Assembly: GCF_001295795.1 (NCBI RefSeq)
Contig: NZ_LJHY01000010.1
Location: forward strand, 1 to 64,000
Direction: 5' to 3'
Source of the DNA: Novosphingobium sp. AAP83
GTDB taxonomy: Bacteria > Pseudomonadota > Alphaproteobacteria > Sphingomonadales > Sphingomonadaceae
Length of the DNA: 64,000 nt
This document shows, piece after piece, positions 23,983-32,502 of the stretch; within the stretch, counting starts at the first letter, position 1; every line of letters starts with the position of its first letter. Below the pieces are notes generated by a model. It had not been told where the DNA came from, ran no database searches, and saw only the letters and a list, made by a program, of their open reading frames with translations. The position numbers were made by a program, and so were the translations under genes.

Positions 23983-24947
23983 CAGCGTTTGGCGTCCAAC
24001 CATGCGAGCACGCCGCGCGCGATGGACAAGAACGCCTCTGCCTGCGGGGTATCGCCTGCTGCGGGCGGGTTGCCTGCATCGCTTTCCTGCCGGATCGCCA
24101 GATCAAGCGGCACACGGCCAAGGAACGGCAGGCCCATCGTCTTGGCCGCAGCCTCGGCCCCGCCATGGCCGAACGGATCGCTCTCCTCGCCGCAATGCGG
24201 ACAGATATATCCCGCCATGTTCTCTACCATGCCGATCAGCGGCACTTTGCCCTGTTCGAACAGACCGATCGCACGCGTGGCATCCATCAGCGCCAGATCC
24301 TGCGGCGTGGAAACGATCACCGCGCCTGCGGGCTTATGCTTGGCAAGCATCGTCAATTGCACGTCACCGGTGCCCGGCGGCAGATCGACGACGATGATTT
24401 CGGTCTCGCCCCAATGCGCATCGATCAACTGGTTCAGCGCATTGCCCGCCATCGGCCCGCGCCACGCAATGGCCTGTCCGGGTTGGACAAGGTGGCCCAT
24501 CGACAGCATCGGCACGCCATAGGGGCTTGGTATCGGGATCATCTTGTTGCCCTCTGCTTCAGGGCGGCGGCCTTCGGTAGAGAGCAGGCGCGGCTGCGAG
24601 GGGCCATAGATATCGGCATCAACCAGCCCGACCTTGCGCCCCAGCCGCGCCATCGCCACGGCAAGATTGGCCGATAGCGTCGATTTGCCGACGCCGCCTT
24701 TGCCCGATCCCACCGCAATGATCACCCGCGCCTTGCGTTCTGCGGTCATGCCAAGGCGCACTTCAGCAACGCCTGCTTGCCGCGCCGCATCGCGGACGGC
24801 CATTTCCAGCTTGTCGCGATCCAGCCGTTCCAGCCCGCCCACTTCGAGCATGATCGTTGCCACACCGTCGGTCAGCTTGCAGGTTTGCAGCCTGTCTCCT
24901 GCCGCTGCTGCCAATGCTTGCGCCAAGCCATCTTCTGTAATGCTCAC
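23982..24947 (-). CDS. apbC: Iron-sulfur cluster carrier protein, Mrp/ApbC/NBP35 family
   Basis: A 321-residue cytoplasmic P-loop ATPase that carries Fe-S clusters to apo-proteins. After an N-terminal DUF59-like domain (residues 1-65) comes the deviant Walker A GSGKGGVGKST (80-90), DADIYGPSQPRLL and the cluster-binding CxxC in GYICPHCGEE. The stop overlaps the start of the molybdopterin oxidoreductase gene, so the carrier and a metalloenzyme are made together. It diverges from hflK. Confidence 0.95.
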   Translation of the reverse strand: MSITEDGLAQALAAAAGDRLQTCKLTDGVATIMLEVGGLERLDRDKLEMAVRDAARQAGVAEVRLGMTAERKARVIIAVGSGKGGVGKSTLSANLAVAMARLGRKVGLVDADIYGPSQPRLLSTEGRRPEAEGNKMIPIPSPYGVPMLSMGHLVQPGQAIAWRGPMAGNALNQLIDAHWGETEIIVVDLPPGTGDVQLTMLAKHKPAGAVIVSTPQDLALMDATRAIGLFEQGKVPLIGMVENMAGYICPHCGEESDPFGHGGAEAAAKTMGLPFLGRVPLDLAIRQESDAGNPPAAGDTPQAEAFLSIARGVLAWLDAKR

Positions 24948-25097
24948 ACCAAATCCTAAGCTATTCTGTCGCCAGCCTCCTAGCAGATGAATTTTGGGGA
25001 ATGGACACTGTTTTTAACGGAATCCGCTCCTATAGTAGGTATCATGAACAAACAGGTTGGATGGATCGCGCGATTGGGCCGGGAACGGGGACTTTTC

Positions 25098-26180
25098 ATG
25101 GCGGGCAAGAAAAGCCCCTGGGGATCAGGCAGCGGAGAACCGCCAGCATCGGGGGATGAAGGATCCGCATCCCAAGGGGACGCTCCCTCTGATGGCCCGC
25201 GCAACCCTTGGTTGCCCCCACAATCAGGCGACGCACCAAGGCGTGGCCCCAATATCGAAGACATTTTCCGCGCCCGAAAGGGCGGCGGGGGTGGCGGCGG
25301 AGGCCGTGGCCCAACCATGCCGCGCCTGCCGCAGCGGCCCGATGGCAAATCATGGGCCCCTGTGGGCGTTGCGATTGTGGCCGCGATCTGGCTTGCCACC
25401 TCGATGGTCCACCGCATTGCCCCGCAGGAAAAGGGCATCGTCACCACGTTCGGCTCTTATTCGCGCACGCTCGATTCCGGCATGGCGCTCACCATGCCCT
25501 GGCCGATCCAGCAGGTCAGCGTCACCGACGTAACCTCGATCCGCCGCGAATCGATTCCCGAAGGCGATGGCGAAAAGCTGATGCTGACGGGCGATCAGAA
25601 CTTGCTGTTCCTGACCTATCTGGTCCGCTGGAACATCAAGGACCTCAAGCAGTATTCGTTCCAATTGGCCGAACCCGATCAGACCGTGCGCGAAGTGGCC
25701 GAGGCCGCGATGCGCCAGTCCATCGCCGAGGTAAACCTGAACGATGCGATGGGTTCGGGCCGCCAGCAGATCGAACAGAACGTGCGTGACCGCATGCAGC
25801 GCGTGCTTGATGCCTATCGCTCGGGCGTGTCGATCCAAGGCGTCGATATCAAGAAAACCGATCCGCCGACCAAAGTGGTTGATGCGTTCAAGGAAGTGCT
25901 GGCAGCGCAACAAGATGCGCAAAGCGAGATCAACCGCGCACAGGCTTGGGCCGAACAGCTCACCGCCCGTGCAGGCGGTGAGGCGACCGCGTTCGACAAG
26001 GTCTATGAACAGTACCGGCTGGCGCCTGAAGTCACGCGCCGCCGCATGTATTACGAAACGATGGAGCGCGTATTGAGCCAGACCGACAAGGTCATCCTCG
26101 AATCGAACAATGTGCAGTCCTATCTGCCCTTGCCCGAAATGAAGCGGACCCAGCCCAAGCCAGCCGCAGGAGGAAATTGA
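25098..26180 (+). CDS. hflK: FtsH protease modulator HflK
   Basis: A 360-residue membrane protein of the SPFH/band-7 family which, with HflC, forms a large ring around FtsH in the inner membrane. A glycine-rich, disordered N terminus (GGGGGGGGRGP near 60) precedes one membrane segment (VGVAIVAAIWLATSMV), then the band-7 domain (QEKGIVTTFGSYSRTLDSGMALTMPWPIQ) and a helical tail (AQQDAQSEINRAQAWAEQL). The start MAGKKSPWGS at 25098 is favoured by alignment; ATG 25044 in the same frame is an alternative. The stop is one base before the hflC start. Confidence 0.95.
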   Translation: MAGKKSPWGSGSGEPPASGDEGSASQGDAPSDGPRNPWLPPQSGDAPRRGPNIEDIFRARKGGGGGGGGRGPTMPRLPQRPDGKSWAPVGVAIVAAIWLATSMVHRIAPQEKGIVTTFGSYSRTLDSGMALTMPWPIQQVSVTDVTSIRRESIPEGDGEKLMLTGDQNLLFLTYLVRWNIKDLKQYSFQLAEPDQTVREVAEAAMRQSIAEVNLNDAMGSGRQQIEQNVRDRMQRVLDAYRSGVSIQGVDIKKTDPPTKVVDAFKEVLAAQQDAQSEINRAQAWAEQLTARAGGEATAFDKVYEQYRLAPEVTRRRMYYETMERVLSQTDKVILESNNVQSYLPLPEMKRTQPKPAAGGN

Positions 26181-26181
26181 C

Positions 26182-27033
26182 ATGACCTTCCTGCAAACGC
26201 TGTGGAATGACCACAGGGTGCCTATCATCGCTGCCGCCGTCGCGCTCGTCGCAGCGGGAAGCTGCCTCAAAGTCGTCGATGAAAAGACGCAGGCCGTGGT
26301 GGTGCGTCTGGGCCAGCCCGATCGCGTGATCAACCGCTTCCGCCCCGATGTTGAATTCGGGCAAACCGGCGCGGGCGTGGTGTGGCGCATCCCGTTCATG
26401 GAACAAGTGGTCGAAATCGACCGCCGCATCCTTGATCTGGATATGGAGCGCCAGCAGGTGCTCTCGGCCGATCAGCGCCGCCTTGAAGTGGACGCCTTTG
26501 CCCGCTTCCGCATCATCGATCCGGTGCGCATGGTGCAAACCGCCGGAACAACCGAACGGGTGACCGAGCAGCTCCAGCCGATCCTCAATTCGGCGCTGCG
26601 GCAGGAACTGGGCAAGCGCAGCTTCAATTCGCTGCTGACCGCAGACCGGGGCAAGGCGATGGAGCAAATCCGCGCCGGGCTTGACCGTGAAGCGCGCGAA
26701 TATGGCGCGCAGATCATCGATGTGCGGATCAAGCGCGCCGATCTTCCCGAAGGCAGCCCGCTGGAATCAGCCTTCACTCGCATGGCCACCGCGCGCCAGC
26801 AGGAAGCCGCAACACTGCGCGCCCAAGGCCAGAAAACCGCGCAGATCATCCGCGCCACGGCTGAGGCGACTGCCGCGAAAACCTATGCCGATGCCTTTAA
26901 CAAGGACCCGGCGTTTTACGATTTCTACCGCGCCATGCAAAGCTACGATGCTACGTTCCGGCAGAAAGATTCGAGCACATCGATCATTCTTTCGCCGGAT
27001 AACGAGTACCTTAAGCAATTCCGGGGCAAGTGA
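26182..27033 (+). CDS. hflC: FtsH protease modulator HflC
   Basis: A 283-residue partner of HflK. The N-terminal membrane segment VPIIAAAVALVAAGSCL is followed by the band-7 domain (VDEKTQAVVVRLGQPDRVI, FMEQVVEIDRRILDLDM) and the conserved RIKRADLPEGSPLESAFTRM and AFNKDPAFYDFYRAMQSY blocks. It is translated directly after hflK. The downstream protease gene is separated by 129 bases, which hold a short stem (CCGTTC/GAACGG) but no convincing terminator, so read-through is possible. Confidence 0.95.
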   Translation: MTFLQTLWNDHRVPIIAAAVALVAAGSCLKVVDEKTQAVVVRLGQPDRVINRFRPDVEFGQTGAGVVWRIPFMEQVVEIDRRILDLDMERQQVLSADQRRLEVDAFARFRIIDPVRMVQTAGTTERVTEQLQPILNSALRQELGKRSFNSLLTADRGKAMEQIRAGLDREAREYGAQIIDVRIKRADLPEGSPLESAFTRMATARQQEAATLRAQGQKTAQIIRATAEATAAKTYADAFNKDPAFYDFYRAMQSYDATFRQKDSSTSIILSPDNEYLKQFRGK

Positions 27034-27162
27034 ACCGGCCTTGATGAACAAACATGAACGCCGTCATTCAAAATCCGTTCAGGCGGAACGGCGTGAAATA
27101 GGCACTGACGACGTCAAGGATGCCCGCCTCGGGCTTCCTTGTAGACAAAGAGGATCAGCCAC

Positions 27163-28695
27163 GTGCGATATGCTTACGGTGTAACTTCAGCGCTGCTTCT
27201 GGCTGGCAGCGCATTGACTTTGATGACAGGCCTCCCTGCTGGCGCGCAAGTTGCGCAAAACGATCAGGCAGAGATGCGCACGATGGTGCCGCGCCCCGGT
27301 GCGCCGCTCAGCTTTGCCGATCTCACGCAGCAGCTTCAACCTGCGGTGGTCAACATCTCCACACGCCAGCGCGTGAAAGTGCAGGCGAACAATCCGTTTG
27401 CTGGCACACCGTTTGGCGATCTGTTCGGCGGTGGTCAGGGTGGCGGCGCTCCGCAAACGCGTGAAGCGCAATCGCTGGGTTCAGGCTTCATCATTTCGGC
27501 TGATGGCTATGTTGTCACGAACAACCACGTGATCACGGCTGACGGACAGGGTGAGGTCGAATCGATCACTGTTACCACACCCGATGGCACCGAATACCCC
27601 GCCAAGCTAATCGGCAAGGACGCCGCATCGGATCTTGCCGTGCTGAAAATCAGCGCGCCCAAGCCCTTTCCGTTCGTGAAGTTCGGCGATTCGCGCAAAG
27701 CCCGCGTCGGTGATTGGGTCATTGCCATCGGCAACCCGTTCGGGCTTGGCGGCACGGTGACGCAAGGGATCGTTTCGGCGGTCTATCGCAACACCGGTTC
27801 AGGCTCTGCCTATGATCGTTATCTGCAAACCGATGCCTCGATCAACCGGGGCAACTCGGGCGGCCCGATGTTCGATATGGCGGGCAACGTGATCGGCATT
27901 AACAACGCCATCTTCTCCCCCACCGGCGGCTCGGTCGGCATTGGCTTTGCCATTCCGGCAGAAGTTGCAGCGCCCATCGTTGATAAGCTGCGTGCAGGGC
28001 AAGCGATTGATCGCGGCTATCTCGGCGTGCGCATCCAGCCCTTGTCCGAAGACCTTGCCGCATCGCTGGGCCTGCCCAAGAACCGCGGCGAATTCATCCA
28101 GGCTGTCGAACCTGCCCAAGCAGCCGCCAAGGCCGGTATCGAGGCCGGTGACGTGGTGGTGAAGGTTGATGGCAAGGACGTCTCGCCCGACCAGACGCTG
28201 TCGTTCATCGTCGCCAACACCGCACCTGGCAAGCGTATTCCGATCGAACTGCTGCGCAACGGCCAGCGCATGACGGTGCAAACCGTCGTCGGCAAACGCC
28301 CGACCGAAGAAGAGCTGGCCAACCAGAGTTTTGACCCCGATGCAAAGCAGGACGAGGACACTTTTGCTGCCAAGCCGCAGCAAGGGCCCAGCGTTCTGCA
28401 AACATCGCTCGGCCTTGTCGCCATCCCGCTGACCCCGCAAATCGCGCGGCAATTGGGTGCAGGCGAAGATGCCAAGGGTGTGGTGATCACGGCAGTAGAT
28501 GGATCGTCCGATGCCGCCACAAAGGGATTGCAGCGCGGAGACATTGTGCTGTCAGCCAATTACGTTGCTGTCACCAGCCTGGCCGATCTGGAAAAGATCG
28601 TGCGCACCGCCAAGACCGAGGGCCGCGAAGCCGTGCTGCTGCGCATCCAGCGCCGTGGCCAGCCCGCCACCTACATGCCGGTGCGCCTGCGCTAA
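27163..28695 (+). CDS. Do/DegP-family periplasmic serine protease
   Basis: A 510-residue secreted protease-chaperone. A signal peptide (residues 1-28, cleavage near AGA) is followed by a trypsin-like domain with H122 (NNHVITADG), D157 (DAASDLAVLKI) and S232 (GNSGGP), then two PDZ domains (around GYLGVRIQPL and from GVVITAVDGSSDAA). Such enzymes degrade misfolded envelope proteins under stress. The GTG start at 27163 follows a GAGGA-type site. Co-location with hflKC makes a membrane and envelope protein quality-control cluster. A strong terminator follows. DegP, DegQ and MucD names cannot be separated by sequence here. Confidence 0.93.
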   Translation: MRYAYGVTSALLLAGSALTLMTGLPAGAQVAQNDQAEMRTMVPRPGAPLSFADLTQQLQPAVVNISTRQRVKVQANNPFAGTPFGDLFGGGQGGGAPQTREAQSLGSGFIISADGYVVTNNHVITADGQGEVESITVTTPDGTEYPAKLIGKDAASDLAVLKISAPKPFPFVKFGDSRKARVGDWVIAIGNPFGLGGTVTQGIVSAVYRNTGSGSAYDRYLQTDASINRGNSGGPMFDMAGNVIGINNAIFSPTGGSVGIGFAIPAEVAAPIVDKLRAGQAIDRGYLGVRIQPLSEDLAASLGLPKNRGEFIQAVEPAQAAAKAGIEAGDVVVKVDGKDVSPDQTLSFIVANTAPGKRIPIELLRNGQRMTVQTVVGKRPTEEELANQSFDPDAKQDEDTFAAKPQQGPSVLQTSLGLVAIPLTPQIARQLGAGEDAKGVVITAVDGSSDAATKGLQRGDIVLSANYVAVTSLADLEKIVRTAKTEGREAVLLRIQRRGQPATYMPVRLR

Positions 28696-28720
28696 ACCGC
28701 AGGCCGATATCCGACAAAAG

Positions 28721-28752
28721 AAAGGCCGCTCCAGCCGGAGCGGCCCTTTTTG
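28721..28752. terminator. Terminator between protease and thioesterase genes
   Basis: GGCCGCTCC pairs with GGAGCGGCC around AGCC and runs into CTTTTT on the forward strand; an A-rich stretch on the other side allows use by the convergent thioesterase gene too. Confidence 0.92.
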
Positions 28753-28785
28753 TTTGGCAATCAAACATGCCACAAAGCAAAGCCA

Positions 28786-29262
28786 TCAATGCGCGGACGT
28801 GCCCTTCACGCGCTTGATCGTGCCGGAAAAGCTCATCACCACAGCATCGCCCGAAGAAATCGTGCCGCGCACAAAGATCAGGCTGCGTCCGGCGCGGGTG
28901 CACTCGCCGCGCCCGGTCAACAATTGGCCGGGGGGCGCCGCGTTGATGAACTCGGAATTCATCGTCACGGTCACCCCGTACACTTCATCGCCGCCACTTC
29001 CGGCCACCATGAACAGGGTATAGTCGGCAAAGGTCATCAGTGCGCCGCCGTGAACGGTGCCGTGTCCGTTCACGTTCTTGCTGTCCGGCAAAAATCCCGT
29101 CACGATCCCGCGCTCATCCCGCTTTACAAAGAACGGGCCGCTCGCGTCTTCGAACGGGTCTTTGCCTGCCCACTTCCACCAGCCCTGCCACGGGGCCTGA
29201 TCTTCGGGCAAGAAGTTACCCCGGATCGGGGATTGGCTCGAAGGGGTATCCTGATCGCTCAT
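28786..29262 (-). CDS. PaaI-type hotdog thioesterase
   Basis: A 158-residue protein with the hotdog-fold thioesterase pattern: NGHGTVHGGALMTFADYTLFMVA carries the conserved H-G-G and aspartate, and VTMNSEFINAAPPGQLL follows as the central strand pair. Such proteins hydrolyse acyl-CoA thioesters, often aromatic ones; the substrate is unknown. It precedes the renalase-like gene's 3' end by about 40 bases on the same strand. The N-terminal 40 residues (EDQAPWQGWWKWAGKDPFEDA) are a frequent extension in sphingomonad members. Confidence 0.88.
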   Translation of the reverse strand: MSDQDTPSSQSPIRGNFLPEDQAPWQGWWKWAGKDPFEDASGPFFVKRDERGIVTGFLPDSKNVNGHGTVHGGALMTFADYTLFMVAGSGGDEVYGVTVTMNSEFINAAPPGQLLTGRGECTRAGRSLIFVRGTISSGDAVVMSFSGTIKRVKGTSAH

Positions 29263-29303
29263 GCCACCCCCCTGACTCAGCCACAGTCGCTTGTCGAGAG
29301 CAT

Positions 29304-30272
29304 TCAGGCCGCAGCTTGCTCAACCGTCGCCATGATCTGGCTGGCCAGTGTCTTGCCCGAAAGCCACGCGTTCTCCACGCGCGGCCCCAGCAGCCAGTCA
29401 CCACAAATGCCGATTTGCGATTGCGGGCTCCACAGCGCTCCCAGATTGCTTCCGGTAGACATCGCATAACGCCAGCGGTGGGCAATCGCCGTCACCGGCT
29501 CGGGCATCTTGATGGAAAGCGCGCCGCTTAAGGCCGATAGCAATTCTGCGGCCACCATGTCGCTGGTCTCTTCGATATGCGCGCTCGACCAGTTGGGATT
29601 GGCCTGAACCACCCACGTTTCCGGACCCTTGCGCCCCGGCTTTGCCGAATCACGCGCCGCCCAGCTAATCGATCCCGCGTCGCGCACGGTATCGCGTCCG
29701 GTCGGCAGCTTGGCGTCAAATACGAACATCCCTGTCCAGCACGGCTGTGATCGCGCCGCCAATGCGGTTGATGCGAGCGACAGGTCGTGCAGCGCGACAA
29801 TCGCTGCGGCTTGCTCGGGCGGAAGCGACACCACCACCGTATCAAACGGCCCGGCATCCGCCCGTTCGCCGTCAGCGTTCTCGCCAGACAAGTACCAAAG
29901 CCCGTCACGCCGCACCAGTCCGCGCACGCACCAGCCGAACGTCACGTCATGATGATCGGCCAGATCGCGTACCACCGCGCTCATGCCCGGTACGCCAACC
30001 CAAGCGCCGGTTCCGGCGGCAGGCCACGGCGCAGCCACTCCGCAGGCAGACCAGCGCGCCACTTGGGCCATGAAGGCAGGATCGCGCACCGTGAAATACT
30101 GCGCGCCATGGTCAACATGTGTCTCACCCAGTGGCGTATTCAGCCGCTTGGTAGACATCCGGCCCCCCGGCCTGTGGCCTTTGTCAAACAGGGAAACCAT
30201 GTGGCCGGCGCGTTTAAGCCGGTCCGCACAAGATAGGCCGGCCATGCCGGCGCCAACGATTGCAACACGCAT
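29304..30272 (-). CDS. Renalase-like FAD-dependent amine oxidase-fold protein
   Basis: A 322-residue flavoprotein. It opens MRVAIVGAGMAGLSCADRL, the dinucleotide-binding loop, then FDKGHRPGGRMSTKR, the FAD ribose/pyrophosphate region, and ends with IGICGDWLLGPRVENAWLSG, the conserved C-terminal FAD block. The overall form matches bacterial renalases, which oxidise isomeric forms of NAD(P)H, though this substrate is an inference. The start at 30272 gives the Rossmann motif at the N terminus. It starts 19 bases after folE on the same strand, so they may share a transcript. Confidence 0.85.
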   Translation of the reverse strand: MRVAIVGAGMAGLSCADRLKRAGHMVSLFDKGHRPGGRMSTKRLNTPLGETHVDHGAQYFTVRDPAFMAQVARWSACGVAAPWPAAGTGAWVGVPGMSAVVRDLADHHDVTFGWCVRGLVRRDGLWYLSGENADGERADAGPFDTVVVSLPPEQAAAIVALHDLSLASTALAARSQPCWTGMFVFDAKLPTGRDTVRDAGSISWAARDSAKPGRKGPETWVVQANPNWSSAHIEETSDMVAAELLSALSGALSIKMPEPVTAIAHRWRYAMSTGSNLGALWSPQSQIGICGDWLLGPRVENAWLSGKTLASQIMATVEQAAA

Positions 30273-30291
30273 TGTCACTGTGTCCCGTGGC

Positions 30292-30927
30292 TCAACCACG
30301 TCCCATCAACGACAAAACTTCCTTGCGGCTGCTGGCATCGTTGAGGAAGCACCCTAGCATGCGGCTGGTCACCATGCCCACGCCGTGCGTCTTCACCCCG
30401 CGGCCCGTCATGCATCCGTGCTGCGCTTCGATCACCACAGCCACACCATGCGGCTGCAAATTCTCCCAAATGCAGTTCGCCACCTCGGCGGTCAGCCGCT
30501 CTTGCACTTGCAGGCGCTGGGCATAGCCGTGCAGCACGCGCGCCAGCTTCGAAATGCCAACAACGCGGTCCTTGGGCAAATAGGCAATCGATGCCGTGCC
30601 CGTGATCGGGGCCATGTGATGTTCGCAATGGCTCTGGAACGGAATATCGCGCAGCAGCACAACATCGTCATATCCGCCCACTTCCTCGAACGTGCGCGAA
30701 AGGTGCACGCCGGGCTCGCTGGCATAGCCGCTGCAATACTCCCGCCAGGCCCGCGCCACCCGCTTGGGCGTATCGATCAGACCTTCACGATCCGGCTCAT
30801 CACCTGACCAGCGCAACAGTGTGCGGATTGCGTCCTGCACTTCATCGGGCACCACGATCTTTCCATCTTCGCCAACGACGTCAGCCATGCCGGAGGAGGC
30901 GGCGAGGGAAGGGGAAAGTACGTTCAT
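30292..30927 (-). CDS. folE: GTP cyclohydrolase I
   Basis: A 211-residue enzyme that converts GTP to dihydroneopterin triphosphate, the first step of folate and pterin synthesis. It has DTPKRVARAWREYCSGY, the zinc and active-site segment FQSHCEHHMAPI, GISKLARVLHGYAQRLQVQERLT and HGCMTGRGVKTHG. The start at 30927 is preferred; the frame is open further upstream without homology. It diverges from the LOV-HTH photoreceptor gene across 125 bases, so both promoters lie there. Confidence 0.96.
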   Translation of the reverse strand: MNVLSPSLAASSGMADVVGEDGKIVVPDEVQDAIRTLLRWSGDEPDREGLIDTPKRVARAWREYCSGYASEPGVHLSRTFEEVGGYDDVVLLRDIPFQSHCEHHMAPITGTASIAYLPKDRVVGISKLARVLHGYAQRLQVQERLTAEVANCIWENLQPHGVAVVIEAQHGCMTGRGVKTHGVGMVTSRMLGCFLNDASSRKEVLSLMGRG

Positions 30928-31000
30928 CGGCCAAGGACTCCGGCAGGCAGTGTTGCTGCAATGTTGACCGAATGCGCGCCACCCCCATCGGGAACAACAC

Positions 31001-31012
31001 GGACCAAAGGGC
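31001..31012 (+). promoter_or_regulatory. Candidate LOV-HTH regulator binding site
   Basis: GGACCAAAGGGC fits 11 of 12 positions of the EL222 consensus as I recall it (RGNCYWWRGNCY). It lies about 41 bases before the start of the LOV-HTH gene and 74 bases upstream of folE, so it could serve autoregulation or folE. Based on memory of the consensus and on position only. Confidence 0.3.
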
Positions 31013-31052
31013 ACGGCTTGGAATGCAGGGGAAACAGGCGTATGTAAGGTCC

Positions 31053-31643
31053 ATGTCCATAGCCGAAATGATCAATTCCAGCCCGACGGCAGCCGTCATC
31101 AGCAACCCGCGTTTACCGGACAACCCGATTATTGCCTGCAATGACGCGTTCGTTGAACTCACCGGCTACCCGCGTGAGGAGATCATCGGCCGCAACTGCC
31201 GCTTTCTGCGCGGCGAAGGGACCGAGCCTGAAAAGGCGCTGATCCTGCGCGAAGGCATCTGGCGACACCAGCCCGTGATGGTCGAAATCCTGAACTACAA
31301 AAAGGACGGCACCCCGTTCCGCAATGCCGTAATGGTCGCCCCCATCTTCGATTCTGCGGGCGAGGTGGAATACTACCTCGGCTCGCAAGTCGAGATGGCC
31401 GCCGATCAGGCCCACGCCAACGATATCCGCCGCAATGGCGCAGCCGAACGCGTCGAGCGCCTCAGCCGCCGCCAGAAGGAAATCCTCGTGCTCATGGCCT
31501 CGGGCAAGCTGAACAAGCAGATCGCATATGAGCTCTCGCTCAGCGAACGCACCGTCAAGATGCACCGCTCTGCCGTGCTCAAAGGGCTGGATGTAAAGAC
31601 CAGCGCCGATGCGATCCGCGTCGCTATCGAAGCCGGTTTCTAA
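31053..31643 (+). CDS. EL222-like LOV domain/LuxR-type HTH blue-light transcription factor
   Basis: A 196-residue photoreceptor. The LOV domain carries GRNCRFL with the flavin-adduct cysteine at C49, followed by VEILNYKKDGTPFRNAVMVAPIFD and YYLGSQVEM. A linker leads to a LuxR-type HTH: LSRRQKEILVLMASGKLNKQIAYELSLSERTVKMHR. The arrangement and sequence match Erythrobacter litoralis EL222, in which blue light frees the HTH to dimerise and bind DNA. The start at 31053 is chosen by alignment; ATG 31023 is an alternative. It is divergent from folE. The three GRNCRF flavin-contact positions are intact, so light sensing is expected. Confidence 0.95.
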   Translation: MSIAEMINSSPTAAVISNPRLPDNPIIACNDAFVELTGYPREEIIGRNCRFLRGEGTEPEKALILREGIWRHQPVMVEILNYKKDGTPFRNAVMVAPIFDSAGEVEYYLGSQVEMAADQAHANDIRRNGAAERVERLSRRQKEILVLMASGKLNKQIAYELSLSERTVKMHRSAVLKGLDVKTSADAIRVAIEAGF

Positions 31644-32011
31644 GCGGCTTCCGGAAGGAAAATCCTGCCCGCCGGTGCCAGACGCAAGGCATCGGCAAGC
31701 TCGATCACATCGGCCACAGCCCGCGCCTCATCAAGAGTAAGGCCTTCAAACCCCGGCAAGAACGCGCGGCACGCCTGCAACAAGTTGCTGGGTGATCGCT
31801 CCAACTCAGAACGATACTCGCCCAAAGTCCGGCACCCGTCGATCGCGCTCCACGCAACGCCCGTGGGCGAGGGCCGCTCATGATAGGCCCATAGCGCCTG
31901 CACCGCCCGCTCTACCGCAATCCGCGCCTGATCCACCACAGCATCGCCCGATGCCCGCGCTTTAAGGCGTTGGCGATAGCGGCGTTGGCGTTCGGCGTTG
32001 GATAAGGGCAT
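31640..32011 (-). CDS. Hypothetical protein with basic N-terminal helix
   Basis: A 123-residue protein. The N terminus MPLSNAERQRRYRQRLKARA is a basic helix common in alphaproteobacterial small proteins of uncertain role. The rest is helical and soluble (ARIAVERAVQALWAYHERPSP, LDEARAVADVIELADALRLAP). No catalytic motif is seen. Its stop overlaps the end of the converging LOV-HTH gene by four bases. I do not recognise a named family. Confidence 0.65.
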   Translation of the reverse strand: MPLSNAERQRRYRQRLKARASGDAVVDQARIAVERAVQALWAYHERPSPTGVAWSAIDGCRTLGEYRSELERSPSNLLQACRAFLPGFEGLTLDEARAVADVIELADALRLAPAGRIFLPEAA

Positions 32012-32164
32012 CTGCGCAGACTAGCGGTTAACCACGTTGCCAAACAGTCCGTTACGTTACCTAAGCGGGCGCTAACTTCTGCCACCCGAACTTTGATCCG
32101 GGTCGGCAACACCGCCGCCGCCAGCCTGCTGCTCGAACCCGCCTGACAAATGCTTTGGCCCCGT

Positions 32165-32407
32165 TCAGTACCTCCCCGGCGGATCACTCGCCGGGAAGCT
32201 CTCGTCCGAGGCCTGATCTGTGCGGTCCCAATGCTCGGGATCGGATCGCATGCCTTCCACACCGGCAGACCGGACTTGCGAAAAATTGTGGTCGGTGGCT
32301 TCGCCATCGGCAAAGGCCGCGTGGCCGGTCGCCGCGTCCCTGCTTTGCGATGCGCGATAAATCGCATAACCGGCCGCGCCAACGACCGCCCATTTCAGTA
32401 AGCCCAT
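32165..32407 (-). CDS. Small membrane-anchored protein
   Basis: An 80-residue protein with an N-terminal hydrophobic segment (GLLKWAVVGAAGYAIYRA) and an acidic hydrophilic tail ending DQASDESFPASDPPGRY. The E-S-F-P-A-S-D-P-P ending recurs at the C termini of many small proteobacterial proteins of unknown function. A good ribosome site (AAGGAGA) precedes the start. The 153 bases between this gene and 32011 show no other feature. Confidence 0.7.
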   Translation of the reverse strand: MGLLKWAVVGAAGYAIYRASQSRDAATGHAAFADGEATDHNFSQVRSAGVEGMRSDPEHWDRTDQASDESFPASDPPGRY

Positions 32408-32502
32408 ATCCTGTCTCCTTGGGAAGAGCGTTCCCGTTTGAAGACATAACGCGCTGAATCACAAAAGGTTCTGCGCGCAGGCCCGATAAGCGCCCAGTCG
32501 CC

